Below are positions 10,516-22,095 of a stretch of DNA of 64,000 bases, in pieces. Position 1 is the first letter of the stretch. The number at the start of each line of letters is the position of its first letter. A program made the translations under genes and the position numbers. This DNA is from Hexactinellida sp. DTS-2022 (Eukaryota > Porifera > Hexactinellida): assembly GCA_028753945.1 (NCBI GenBank), contig JAPNXP010000013.1, forward strand, positions 2,418,001 to 2,482,000, written 5' to 3'. The notes under the pieces were generated by a model. It was not told where the DNA came from and searched no databases. It saw only the letters and a program-made list of their open reading frames with translations.

Positions 10516-11231
10516 GTTGTATACCAGAATGACTCGCATGCTAGAATGACACAAACCATGGATGTTCACTATCTATGCTAGAATGACACGCTCTACTAAT
10601 CATCTAATGACTGTTAGAACTTCACAGGTTTCTCAGTTCATTCAATCAATTGCATTTCACTTTTTGATATGGCTTCTTTATCTTTAGATTTTAGAATACA
10701 GTAGTATTGCCAGAATGACTCGCATGCTGGAATGACACAAACCATGTATATTCACTATCTATGCTAGAATTTTGATAGAATTGAATTATAACAATGTAAC
10801 TATGGTTATTGAAAGGAATCTTACTGTATGTATGCCTTAATCTAGTAAATCTACGAGCACAGGAATATTAATTAGAACAGTATTCTACCAAACAATTTAA
10901 ATACCGAATAATTGGTGTTAATACCTATCTTAAAATGTCTAAATTTTAAACATACTTTTGCTTTTTCTATCAGCGAATATTGGTTTTAAAATAATGAAAT
11001 CAAATACGAAATCTTAGAATTCATTAAAACAAGTAGTACCTGTAATGCTATTTTAAAATCTAAAGATAAAGAAGCCATAGCAAAAAGTGAAATGTAATTG
11101 TCTGAATGAACTGAGAAACCTGTGAAGTTCTAACAGTCATTAGATGATTAGTAGAGCGTGTCATTCTAGCATAGATAGTGAACATCCATGGTTTGTGTCA
11201 TTCTAGCATGCGAGTCATTCTGGCATACAAC
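10516..11231. mobile_element. Foldback element inserted in copy L
   Basis: Absent from the same place in copy R (GTTGGGCTATGATGCAC is continuous there). The ends are inverted repeats GTTGTATACCAGAATGAC / GTTGTATGCCAGAATGAC; arms extend about 190 bases. Part of the left arm is repeated again in direct orientation at about 10690-10772. Flanks GGGCT and GAGCT may be a decayed 5-bp duplication. No coding region. Confidence 0.75.
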
Positions 11232-12060
11232 AGAGCTATGATGCACAGTACATGTTCAGCGTTTAACAAATTTACTATTTTTCATTATCTCCAATTATGT
11301 TTGGAATTTATAGCTAATAATGAGAACTTAGGTGATTATAATATAACAGTCCTCCATCTCTGCTAGGCTCATATCATGCACATAATTAGTTATAATTTAA
11401 ATAAGAAATTCAAATTAGAAAAAGCTTTAAAATTAATAAGATTGCATGTATTTGGTCGTATGGTTAATTGTAGACAAATGAATTATATTAATCAACTTTT
11501 CGGGTTACTTTGTTATATTTTGTGTAGTAAGAAGCAAACTAGTGTTTATTACACTAAATTAAACCAACTAGAAGAATGTATTAAGGCGGAGATTAATGTT
11601 AGTTATGATGCCTCCAATGAATTTGAGGTTGAGACTGAAGTTAAGATTAATGCTGTAACTTACAGATTGAAATCCCCCTTTGGCAGACATTTTGAAATGA
11701 TTTATCATAATACTTTAGTCTCAATAAGTGAATTCGAAAATAATTCACAACTTGATCCTAGTGTATCTTACAATCCCCAGATAGTTAAATTTCTTTTCGC
11801 GTATTATAAGCCATTATTACCGTTGTGGAGTGGGATAATTTTATGTAACGTTAATTCGTAAGAGAATGCAACACACAGTAATGCAGTTGTTGAGAATTGG
11901 TTCATAATAGTTAAACATAGCATATTAAATTCAGAGACTGGGATACGAGCTGCTGATTTCCTTAGAACAGTTTATAATAATATAGACGATAGGATCGCGG
12001 CGTTTAAATTTTCTTATACCCCACTGGCTCATAAAGTGTGTAACGTTATTATAGAGATTA
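11232..12060 (+). pseudogene. Copy L transposase, C-terminal part
   Basis: Resumes after the foldback. The frame reads DFSWA|MMHSTCSAFNKFTIFHYLQL across the insertion point (Asp in DFSWA is a candidate second catalytic residue), then a frame from 11376 and a frame at 11868-12060 with NAVVENWFIIVKHSI, whose Glu is a candidate third catalytic residue. It ends with PLAHKVCNVIIEITRG. Several single-base frameshifts separate the pieces, so as written it cannot make one protein. The family role is inferred from spaced D/D/E-like motifs; no biochemical class is certain. Confidence 0.55.
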
Positions 12061-12070
12061 CGCGTGGAGA

Positions 12071-12964
12071 ATGAGGAGTGCAAAGAGGAGTGGTATAGAA
12101 GTAAGAAGAGTAAATTTAGTTATATTAAACCAACTGTTGATAAAGTTAGTACGATATTTACAAATTTCAAGTCTAGTAAAGTTTTATGTAGAAAATATAA
12201 TTAAACGTTCAACAAACAGGGAGGTAGCTGCAATTTGTGAAGAAAATCCAGTCGATGTTTGTGATGGTATTTTGCGTGCAAGTGGAGTTGAAATAATTAG
12301 TGATTTAGATTTAGTAGAAATGGCTACCATGGAATATAAGTTACCGGCATTCCAACTACTTACATATCGGGGACAGAAGAAGTTATGTGAAGATTTACAT
12401 TTACAGTTGTCGGATTCTACAAATTCCATAAGAGATAATATCCCAGCTAATTCTAATTTAAAAGAATATCTTCCTTATAAGTGTTTTCGAATTCCTGGAG
12501 ATGGAAATTGTTTATTTGCATCATTATCATACTGGTTGACTGGAAAAATTGATAGTTTTAATTTTGTACGGTTGAAAGTTGTAGAGAATATGGTTGATAA
12601 GCTAAAGGAAGCATGCAATAAGTTTATTGCCAATAAATTTCCTAAGAGTGTAATTAACTATCGTAACGTGGCGGACTATGTAGTTAAATCAAATATGAAG
12701 AGGAATTCTACATGGGCTACTGATGATAAGTTATTTGCTACGGCCTTTTTACAGACGGATATTTGGGTATTTAGTTCAGACATGGGTAATAAGTGGATGG
12801 TATTCTCAGGTAGAGGGGTTAAACTAGTTGATACTTTGGAATCTCCCCCAGGAAATAATGCAGGCTCTATCTATATTAATCATAATGGAGTACATTATGA
12901 ACCAATATTACGGGTGGATTTAATATCTACTAGGCAATCAATGAATTACGTAGATATTAATTAA
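12071..12964 (+). CDS. OTU-family cysteine protease (deubiquitinase-like) of copy L
   Basis: A 297-codon frame. The OTU core starts near residue 145: GDGNCLFASLSYWLTG holds the Asp and nucleophile Cys, and the catalytic His lies in YINHNGVHYEPIL near residue 275. OTU enzymes cleave ubiquitin linkages; transposons of several classes carry them. The first ~45 codons overlap a different frame (V-E-N-E-E-C-K-E-E-W) that looks like the transposase tail, so the true start is probably later, possibly near codon 60. Almost identical to 39651-40520 of copy R. Sequence similarity between the copies falls off sharply right after this gene. Confidence 0.75.
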   Translation: MRSAKRSGIEVRRVNLVILNQLLIKLVRYLQISSLVKFYVENIIKRSTNREVAAICEENPVDVCDGILRASGVEIISDLDLVEMATMEYKLPAFQLLTYRGQKKLCEDLHLQLSDSTNSIRDNIPANSNLKEYLPYKCFRIPGDGNCLFASLSYWLTGKIDSFNFVRLKVVENMVDKLKEACNKFIANKFPKSVINYRNVADYVVKSNMKRNSTWATDDKLFATAFLQTDIWVFSSDMGNKWMVFSGRGVKLVDTLESPPGNNAGSIYINHNGVHYEPILRVDLISTRQSMNYVDIN

Positions 12965-13533
12965 TTAATTAAAACTATAGTATACTTAGATAACCAAAGG
13001 ATGACCTTTATTAGTTATAATTAATGTTTTATGCGGAATGTTATCCAGGTTTAGATGTGACTCCAGTTATAACGAAGTCCAACTACTGCACTTCGTTATA
13101 ACGGGAGTTCATTTCTATCGATGTAATTAATTAAAAGGATCTCAACCAAACTGATCCTTTTGATTACATCAATAGAAGCAAAGAAGGATAAAATGATTTC
13201 GGGCTCTTATAGCGAAAAATTGCGATTCTTATGTCTACAGGCAATAAACAAACAATGATACAGCCACCTCTACTTAACTAGTTAACAAGTATTGTCTATG
13301 TGGGATGGGAATTTAAGTGATTGTGTGACAACTGCAGAGAGATGTATTACTGTTAAATAGTAAAGATTTTCAACAACTTTTATGTTGGACAGATATAAAG
13401 TTGTAAGTTATATTCTTAAATGTACATGTGGATGATTTATAAATATTTGTGTAAAGATTTATCCTATAGTTCTTAAAATAAGGCAAATACAGAAAAGGAA
13501 TTGATCTATCCCAAAGCAGTCGGAATTGATATA

Positions 13534-13718
13534 CAGTAGTCTCCCAAAACGGACACTCCGAGAAGCGGACAACACCTCTAAAACGGACAAACATCCTGGA
13601 ACGGAATGAATTTACCATGCATGTAATTAATACTTCAGCCATCTCCGAGAAACGGACATCTCCAAACAACAAGCAAAGGCCATGTACCCAACGTGTCCGT
13701 TATTCGGAGACTCCACTG
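13534..13718. mobile_element. Pogo/Tc1-type MITE
   Basis: 185 bp between TA dinucleotides (13532-13533 and 13719-13720). Inverted ends CAGTAGTCTCCCAAAACGG and CAGTGGAGTCTCCGAATAACGG. Repeated ACGGACA words inside. No coding region. Confidence 0.75.
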
Positions 13719-14127
13719 TAAACACACATTATTTGAATGAGATGCCTGGATGCTATTCTCTCTTCTTGGAATTGGATAAGTAAGATCAATCCAAAAAGCA
13801 GTGGAAATTGATACAAGCACACATTATGGATGCCATTCTTTGTCACCTAACATTAATTTCAACCAGAATAATTCATTGTTTACTGATTCTGTTTGCATTC
13901 CAATCATCTGATGTCTAGTTATAGTATAGTTGCAATAACAATTTGCTATTATTAGTTGAAACTCAATGCTAGAATAGGAACGAAGAGGAAGCGAATGAAT
14001 TGTGTTACATCACGTAGATAGTTTAAATGATATCCCTAATATTGATGTTAATGATGAAATAAAAGTAGGCTTTAATAACTAAAATAATTAGATCGAAATT
14101 GAAGCATTTTGGGGAAATTAATATAAT

Positions 14128-14735
14128 TCTGAAAGAAATTACTAGCGACCCCTGTTTTTATTTGGGGGAATGAATTATAGTATATCAAAGAAAGTACCCG
14201 TAAAGTTTTAATCGATTCTGCTTCTATTTAATCTCGGAAATTGAGTTCAAAATTTGAAAAGAGAACACCATAAAAACACAGATTTACGCCATTTTCTAAA
14301 GACTGATTTGTCTGTTATTTAGGGAATATTCGAGAATCTAATAACAAGGAGGTAAACCTCCGTGTCTCCTCTAACGAATGATTCCAAAATAAACTAGAAA
14401 TCAGTTTATTATTGGATAGGAATTGACACTTTGAACTATTGGATATTCCTACTAAGTTGACTTCCTAATTTCGACTTCCACTGATTTTCCCAAATTCAAG
14501 TTTGAATGTTTATAACTCCAAAATTTTTGGGCGAATTTTGAAATAATATTTTAATCACATAAACCTCCTTCTCTCAAAAGTATAATGCCAATTTTTCAGA
14601 AATGTAATTAAATTTTGAGATAGTGATTTTAGGAGATACCAGTGCGGCTTTGTATGATAAAAATAACCAACTGAAAGTTTAAAAAATTGAAAATAAATGA
14701 TATCAAGGAAAACCTCCGTATCTCCTCTTTTGATT
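14128..14735 (-). repeat. Right long TIR arm of copy L, truncated
   Basis: Inverted match of 4210-4920. The outermost segment up to the …CTTCACACTCGT-type end is missing; similarity stops after CCGTATCTCCTCTT. The sequence beyond belongs to other repeats. Confidence 0.75.
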
Positions 14736-14879
14736 CGATCTTTCCATAAAGGCATTTTGTAAAAATGAGACATTGCCTCTTTGGTTAAGTTGCCTCAATG
14801 CTAGTTGACATCTTGAGTCTGTCTTGGATGAACTGTCTTTTTCACCTCATCACTGTGATGATCTAAGAAATCTGACTCA

Positions 14880-15440
14880 ACTACTTCGTCTCATGTATCT
14901 TTAGCGAAAGTTCACATGCTACAGGCCATCTATCTTTTGCATACCCCTTCGGAATTAGAGACAACCGTGTCTCCAGAACTTCATCGACTTCGATTAATTC
15001 AATGTCAATTAGAAAATAGCCTTGTTCCCAGAAATAGACGTGGATATAACTTACGCCCATTCTCTCCAAAAACTATTCTTGTTTCTCCTTCTTGTTATGA
15101 GTATTTCCAGTATATGTGTTCTCTGTCCCTTCCAAACTTCATTACTTTGGAAAAACTGTATGCAACACATGCAAGCAACACATTCTTTTTCTAATGAACA
15201 AAAGTATGTTGTTCTCCAAATAGATGAAATTAACGTAAACCATTATATCATACTTGGGAGGCAAAATTATTGGATCGAATATATGTCTTGATAATCCTAC
15301 AAAACTGTATTCACTATTATTGTCTAGATTCTTCCGAAAAATGGTCCTGCACTATTCGTCTGTTGCCATGTGCATCTTATCAGCAGATAAGAGATTTGCC
15401 TTTGTCAAATTTAGTATTCGAGATGTTGAGGCTTGTGGCT
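14880..15440 (+). pseudogene. P-element-type transposase remnant
   Basis: Pieces in several frames: RRGYNLRPFSPKTILVSPSC, SLSLPNFITLEKLY, then KYVVLQIDEINV (Asp of the RNase H-like core, compare QMDEIHV at 35500) and GGKIIG at 15257. These follow the order seen in the better P-like elements at 23140 and 33556. Stops and frameshifts make it dead. No THAP finger and no termini found. Confidence 0.65.
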
Positions 15441-16842
15441 TATAGTTGAGATCAATACAACGGACATATACCCAGTCAACTAGAAACTCTTTAAGTTTTT
15501 CTCTCCTGTTGGTGATCTGGAAGCTAAGGTACCCCATCCTTGTGATAATAGTAGAGTCCTTCTCTTCATTTGATTTCGTACACATTAAAATCTATTCATA
15601 ACAATTGATTGAACGTGAAATCTGACACTAAAAGTTTCAACTTTCCTAATTTCGAATTATTCGATCTGATTATTGTTCTTTTCCTCTTGTTCTTGTTCTT
15701 CTCCTGTCCAGCTTCTTTTCAAAATATCCTTACTCTCTATTTTTATGGGAAGAAAAGCTAGGCCAAACTAAGCTTCACTTTTGACAATGAAGTAATGTTA
15801 CCGTTCTTGTCTGGAACGTCAGAACGTTAAGTTGCTTTTACAGGTTTACATTAATCTCCCAATCCTACGTTAGCCTTTCAAAACGAGCAACGTTGTGCGT
15901 TATATAGAAATAATACTTCAGAGTTCGTTGAAATAATGCTCTCATTGTGGAAATTTTCTTACATAAATGCCCTATTTTTAAAAATTATCGTTTAAAAGAC
16001 CCACTATCTTGATCATTTTCTTTCAATGACGAGCGCTTTTCCTTATAGACTAAGATAATATTTTGCTTAGAAGCTTGACAATCGCTACCTGAAAAAGATG
16101 GTTAGTTAAATAAACAAACTTTCACCAACTAATTAAGGTGTATTTGAGGTCAAACTATGGAAAATCTCAATAACGAGGTTCAGTTTGCACAATCAATACA
16201 TGTACTTAATTAATTAAATTATTATAGTAATTGAATCAGAGTTTCGTTGAAAAAATCATGATTAATGTATGAATCACTAACCCTTGGAATCTTGTTGTTT
16301 GGTAGTTTCTCAAGGTCTGGGAGTAGCTTTAAACCATTTTCCCCAAATATCCTCATATTTTGTGAAATTAAATTATCGTAATATCTTCTCCTCTGTAATT
16401 GGAGGTACAGCTAGGCACAACACAATACATCTTATTCAGGTTGATTTTATACTTGTATTTGGAATAAAGTGAGGGAGTCGATTGGATAGAAGGGACAATT
16501 TAATTATTTTGAATCCCATTAATATCCTCCAATGTAAATTGTCACATTATGGGTGGATATAAACAAGATGTACTTATAAGTGACACGCAATATCAGTTCC
16601 TTTGAACATCAGTTCAAATACAAGTATACTCAGCATAATAGAATACTAATAGAGTCAGGCTGCTTATTATGGACAAAATATAGTTAATTTATTGTAAATT
16701 TCTATTTAATATTCAAAGCCTCATTAGTTTTTGTCCCAATGTACAATTCAAATATGAAATGTATTCGAGTTCATATATTATTAAATTTGTGTATAATTAA
16801 CACACAATTGCATATCTAATGATATATGTTTCCTGAGGAAAC
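15441..16842. other. AT-rich region, nothing recognised
   Basis: Short frames only, none resembling a known family; no clear inverted repeats or tandem arrays were seen. Confidence 0.5.
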
Positions 16843-17760
16843 CACGACTAGACGGGATTTTGGGACTTGGTAGAAAAATGATATTATCAATTGAAAAAAA
16901 TAGGGGAGAAAATAAATGAATGAAAAAATGAATGAAGAAAATAATAAGTAATAGTAAGGAAAAACCAAAAATAAGTAAAGCGACAGGTTAAACTAAGTCC
17001 AAACATCCAGCTCAGGTCCAGATATCCCGTTCAGGTCCCAATATCCCGTCAGGTCCCGATATCCCTTTAGGTCCCAATATCCCTTCAGGTCCAGATATCC
17101 CGTTCAGGTCCCAATATCCCGTCAGGTCCCAATGTCCCATTTTGTTCTATCTGTCCTGTATTGATTATATTATTCCCTTAGACCCGATTGTCTTATTCCC
17201 CGTTCATGTCCCAATATCCCGTTCAGGTCCCGATATCCCGTTCAGGTCCCACTATCCCGTTCAGGTCCCACTATCCCGTCAGGTCCCACTATCCCGTCAG
17301 GTCCCAATATCCCGTCAGGTCCAGATATCCCGTTCAGGTCCCAATATCTCGTCTGGTCCCGATATCCCGTTTAGGTCCTAATATCCCGTCAGGTCCAGAT
17401 ATCCCGTTCAGTTCCTAATATCCCGTTCAGATCCTAATATCCCATTTTGTTCTATCTGTCCTGTATTGATTATGTTATTCCCTTAGACCCGATTGTCTTA
17501 TTCCCCGTTCAGGTCCCAATATCCCGTTCAGGTCCCGATATCCCGGTCAGGTCCCAATATCCCGTTGAAGCCCTAATATCGCCTTTTGTTCTATCTGTCC
17601 ATCTAGGGTTCAGTTATTCTCTTATGCCCTATTTTCTTATTCATTCTATATTACCATTTTCAATTCATCTTAATTCATTCACTATTTAATTATTATTTCT
17701 TCCAAAAAATAGTGTACAGTGCATTTTTAATCAAGTCCCAAAATCCCGTCTAGTCGATGT
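16843..17760. mobile_element. Inverted-repeat element carrying a minisatellite related to its own ends
   Basis: The ends are a perfect 25-bp inverted pair beginning CGACTAGACGGGATTTTGGG (about 16848-16872 and 17736-17760). Between about 17010 and 17575 lie roughly 28 units of a ~18-19 bp repeat, consensus CAGGTCCCAATATCCCGTT, in two blocks separated by a copy of a spacer TTTTGTTCTATCTGTCCTG. The unit closely resembles the reverse complement of the terminus (CAAGTCCCAAAATCCCGTC). Apparent proteins of repeated VPISRSG are translations of the array and not genes. Confidence 0.7.
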
Positions 17761-18234
17761 TTATAGTAGAAATTAATTTGCACGCTATATTAATAACTTC
17801 CTGCAATGTGGCTTTTTTAATCCACCCAAATCTTATGATAGTGACAATTGAGAGTTGAATGGTTAGCATTTTCTTGATATATCCTGTATTTTACATATAC
17901 CTGGGGCTGCGAAATTTAATATATTTTAGAAGAATGTTTGGATGCTTGTAAAAATATTTAAAAAATACGAAGACTAATCTTAAAATTCTATTTACTCTGA
18001 ATATTTTTATTTCATTAAAAGGTGCTGCAGTATTTGTTCTTCCATAAACCCCAATTTCGCAAATATTTTCTGGAAGATACAACAACTTCAAACTTAATCA
18101 CAATTGGTGGTTGGTAGTAAATGCCAAGGAAAAGTTTACTCCGGATGTAATCGGGAGTGCACTAATCGCAAGTAATGTAAAATAGACATTGCAAACTAGT
18201 TGATTGATTACAGAGAATCAAAGAAACATGTCTT
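17761..18234. other. Spacer, nothing recognised
   Basis: AT-rich, no supported feature. Confidence 0.5.
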
Positions 18235-18770
18235 CTCCAGACTATAATTTGATACTTTCATATCTACAAATCAGGCTATAGCAGATTTAAGTTCTGATCT
18301 ACCTAAAGAGGGATATAAATATATTCTAACGAGACGCTTACATACTGATCCTCTTGAACGAAGATTTTCACAGTACATGCAGATGTAGGGGGAATACTTT
18401 AGTAGGTTTTGAGGGGATTTATCGTTCAAAATCTATTTTGAGGCTGAAACATGTATATTTAAGAATATTGAACTCACCTCACTGGTTCGTCCATACATAC
18501 GAAGATTCGGCCATTCTTTCAAGACTTTGTGGAGACAATTAATCAAGAAAACGTTGACAACTTAACTATATCTTAATATACTGTTGATGTGTTAACATTT
18601 GCTTCAGGCTATATATCGCGTTCATGACTAAAGAGTATTGACTGAAGAGTGTATAATAGCCCTCACTAACGATCCTGTGTCCAGCTTATCTTGATGACTA
18701 CGATAGAGGTGGCCTCAAAATACCAACATCTGCACTGGACACACAATGTGCCCTCTCTTTATTTAATCAT
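18235..18770 (+). pseudogene. P-element-type transposase remnant, C-terminal region
   Basis: One frame reads YKYILTRRLHTDPLERRFSQ, the motif that in P/THAP9-like transposases precedes YRQMSGG; the next frame continues NTLVGFEGIYRSKSILRLKH. A later frame has YDRGGLKIPT at about 18697. Frameshifts and stops throughout. This is a different P lineage from 23140 and 33556. Confidence 0.6.
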
Positions 18771-19051
18771 CGGGAACAAAGGATTCTTGTGTAGCGCTCC
18801 CTTTAGAGTCTTGGCACAGGGCATCCTGGATCACTTATCTTCCGAGATGATTCACCATGATCACTCAATGGTTGGGGGTCAGAAGGTCAACTCCATTATA
18901 TCAAATTGTTATTTACAGAATTTAGCTAGGGATGTAGCAGAAATTAGGAGAAGGGATCAAGTAAGAGAATATATAAGAATAAATAGCACAGTAATACTGA
19001 ATTCTGATTGTTTCTTGTAGAGTAAATTAACAAATAATGGCATTTTATAAC

Positions 19052-19135
19052 TAGGGCTTAAACGAATATTCGAAATGTAACGAACCAATATTTTCTAAAC
19101 GAAATATTATTCGAATATTCGTTCGTTTGGATGAC
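19052..19135. repeat. Cluster of CGAATATTCG palindromes, probable hAT terminus
   Basis: Begins TAGGGCTTAAACGAATATTC, which resembles a hAT-type end (YAGRG), followed by repeated TTCGAATA words. No matching opposite end was found. Confidence 0.4.
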
Positions 19136-19274
19136 TAAACATTAAATCAATTTCAAGACATAATATACCTAGGAAATAGGTTTTTATTAGTGTTATAATT
19201 TTAATAATAGTTACAAAGTGTATTATACAGAAGTTAACTAATTATCAGCTAGTTTAGGTAGGAATTTATATTTA

Positions 19275-19890
19275 CTATCTCTCCAAGCCAAGTTGCCAAT
19301 CCAATCCAATCGAGAGAACTTATCGATTATCGATTGCGGAATTTTGTATCGATTGGATTGCCCAAAGTCTTCATCGATTGGATAATTATCGACGAATCTT
19401 TATCGATTATCGATTTTTTCCCGATTTTTTCGATTTAGCGAGTAAAGGCAATAAATTATAGCAATTTATACACAATCGATGGAGAATCAATGCATAATCG
19501 ATATAAAATCGATAAATTATTGATAGAAAATCGCTAAATAATCGACAAATAATCGACAAATAATCGATAGAAAATCGACAAATAATCGATAATTAATTAA
19601 CTAATCGATAATTAATCGATAGAATATCGATAAATAATTATTAATTAATCCATAAATAATTGATAGATAATCGATTATTCAAATGATAAACAGTCCATAA
19701 ATAGTCTATAAATTTAATCGATAGAGATCGATAAATAATCGATATAAAATCGATAAATAATCGATAGAAAATCAATAAATAATCAATAGAAATCGACAAA
19801 TAATCGATAAATAATCGATAGAAAATCGATAAATATTCGATAAATAATCGATAGAAAATCAATAAATAATCGATAAATAAATCGATGCAA
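19275..19890. repeat. ATCGATTA/ATCGATAA short-palindrome tandem array
   Basis: About 600 bases made of ATCGAT words spaced 9-15 bases apart (AATCGATAAATAATCGATAG). Could be an expanded subterminal region of a hAT-like element. The apparent frame of repeated FYRLFIDYLS is a translation of the array. Confidence 0.8.
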
Positions 19891-20342
19891 AGACCCCACC
19901 TGTTCCCACCCTCCGCCGGCCTGTCGATATTTCAAAGTGGAACACAAATGGAATTTACTTATATTGTTCCATTCAAATACTTTTTCCAGACTATTTATCC
20001 TATAATAATTTGTATTTTTGTTACATTAATATTACAGTAGGTATTAATTATTGCTAAAAGATTAATTATGAAGTGTAATACATTGGTCGTTAGTGTTTAC
20101 GTTTATACGCCCCAAACTTTAAGTTCTGTTGTCAAATCCATATTTGTCATTTATTTACTGATGTTCGATCACGTTACACCAAATATTCCATGGTTTACAA
20201 TATATTGAGTCATAACTAACTTGTGTCTAGGGCACTTATAACAATGATTAATTCTGTAGAGTGTAGACAAACCGACCAAAAGAATTTTGACAACCATAAT
20301 TTATATTTATGCATTCAATCTTATAGCAGCATGATTACATAC
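19891..20342. other. Spacer, nothing recognised
   Basis: AT-rich, no supported feature. Confidence 0.5.
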
Positions 20343-21452
20343 ACTAACCAGCCAAAAGTATTTGAACAATAGGGATTTTAATGCACACACAATACTCATC
20401 CGGTAACTTATTAACGGCTATCTAAACTACTCTGAAATGACTATAAATATCTTATTATAGATATACCTATGAAAATATTGTGATTTAAATTCAATTTAAA
20501 AATATTTACGAAGTGGCATAAGTGTTTCTGCCATGTGCCACTTTTGGCATAAGTGGCACAAATGGAAATGTGGCTGTATCACAGTAGAAAATATTCGGAT
20601 TGATTTGAAGTAATTTAACCATGTGGAATTCAAATCTGCTATCAGAATTAATATAACGAGCCCTTCGGTCTCGGTCGCTTCGCGACGGATCACTCTCTCA
20701 CAAAAGTCGCTTCGCGACTTTTGTTTGTTCGTGTTAGGCATTACGCAATACAATTAACGGCCGCTTCGCGGCCTTTCCCTCCCCAAAAGCAATAATATTA
20801 ATAATGAGTTTTAATAGCTCAATAAATTTCAGTTGCACGATAAGAAAGCTCGAATCAAAATAATACTAAAAGAAAAACAGGCAATAGAATAGACAAATGA
20901 TTGATTGGTTAAATGAATTTATTTTCAATCAATCAAATTGGAGCCTCAGAAAATATTTCTATTATGCACAGGCTATTTATACTAATTGATGAAATCTGCT
21001 AATGCATACTAACAAACCCTCGAATTTAATTGGCTAACATATTTTGTCACCTTCAAATGTGAATATTTCTCTTCAAAAACCAATAGATTGTTGTCGCAGT
21101 ATAAAATTACCCCTGTTTACAAATTTTCAGCTTTCTGGGACTCGTAGTCTTTCCAATTAATTCTGGACAAACAAACAAACAAACAAACAGACAACAATTC
21201 CTCTTTTTATATATAGATAACATTGATCCTAATGATCACAAATTAGTTATTAATTAGCTAATTATATTTTTAATGAGTTTTACGCCTCCATAAAATGTAA
21301 TTTCGAAATTTTTGCTTTTTTATTATACTTTACATATCGTTTCATTTAAATAGCCAATTTTTGTATAATCTACTAATGTTATTATGCTGGTATAACCTCA
21401 AATGTCGGGATACAAATTTTGCTGTTCAAATACTTTTGGCCGGTTAGTGTTT
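20343..21452. mobile_element. Tc1-like inverted-repeat element, without transposase
   Basis: Left end CACTAACCAGCCAAAAGTAT (after TA) and right end ATACTTTTGGCCGGTTAGTG form a ~27-bp inverted pair. TA is present on the left only. No transposase frame inside. A Helitron-like element is nested within. Confidence 0.55.
20655..21228 (-). mobile_element. Helitron-like non-autonomous element
   Basis: On the minus strand it begins TCTATATATAAAAAGAGG followed by (TTTG)n and TTGTCC, the same plan as the autonomous Helitron start at 59301. The other end holds three CG-rich hairpins: GGTCGCTTCGCGACG, AAGTCGCTTCGCGACTT and GGCCGCTTCGCGGCC. The precise CTRR end is not clear. Confidence 0.55.
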
Positions 21453-22009
21453 GTAGAAGCTTCAACATACATGTTGACATAAAACGATATATTGAGTGTA
21501 ATAAAATTCCAAGATTTTTGAATTTACATTTTTATGGGAGGTATTAAACTGATTAACTATATAATTAGCTAACTATGTCTATAATTTCCAATAATTAAAA
21601 TATACAAATTTAATTGCACATTTGAGCACCACATGGTCGAATTATTCTAGGTTCTTAATTTCAAATCATTCGATTATTTCCCAATAGATACAACCACATT
21701 CTCATTTGTGCCACTAGTGGCACAAATGGGACGTTTCAGGCAAGAAATAATCCAGGTGATCGAGACGCTCCTTCTGGAGCATGATTTGGAAATTTTGAAT
21801 TTAGGAGTTGCGAAAATTTGGAATCCTCTCCTATTCCGTAACATTAATTTGTGATTTAAGCGTATTAAATTGGATCAGACCAGGATTAGCAGCGTATTTA
21901 CAAATGGCTGTATTTTACACTGTTGGCAGGGACAGATGCCACTTCTTGGATTTAGGATAAAAATGAATTTAAATCGCAATATTACTAAATTTGTTACTAT
22001 AGTGAGATA
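21453..22009. other. Spacer with an inverted-repeat arm
   Basis: 21683-21735 (GATACAACCACATTCTCATT…) is the inverted partner of 20553-20580 (…GGAAATGTGGCTGTATC). No gene seen. Confidence 0.4.
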
Positions 22010-22095
22010 TAGTACTGGTAACCGGTTATCCAATGACCGGTTAATTTTATTTCTTCAAAATTCGATAACCGGTTATTTCTTCATCGGTTGATTAA
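22010..22095. repeat. Cluster of AACCGGTTA palindromes
   Basis: Three AACCGGTTA/ACCGGTTA words within 70 bases. Probably subterminal repeats of a hAT-like element; no partner end found. Confidence 0.45.

Larger units (their letters stand above)
4210..14735 (+). mobile_element. Long-TIR DDE transposon with OTU protease (copy L), MULE/FB-NOF-like
   Basis: Copy of the same transposon as 37852-44681, in the opposite orientation and about 30 kb away. It has a left TIR arm (4210-4920) and a right arm (about 14128-14735) that lacks roughly its outer 120 bases, so the right terminus is lost and no target duplication can be seen. Inside are transposase pieces, an OTU-domain gene, a Transib-type element (6424-9501), a foldback (10516-11231) and a pogo-like MITE (13534-13718). 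Superfamily assignment (MULE) rests on the 8-bp duplication of copy R, long foldback TIRs and the transposase D/D/E-like motifs. A KDZ-type element is the main alternative. Confidence 0.65.

Noticed and set aside
16990..17580. CRISPR-like array
   Set aside because: Repeats are contiguous and without unique spacers, and the context is eukaryotic.
17142..17689. Three open frames with repeated VPISRSG/FRSHYPV words
   Set aside because: They are frames of the 18-bp minisatellite and have no independent support.
19641..19862. Open frame of FYRLFIDYLS repeats
   Set aside because: Translation of the ATCGAT array.
20496..20753. 85-codon frame on the minus strand
   Set aside because: Lies over CG-rich Helitron hairpins with no protein similarity.
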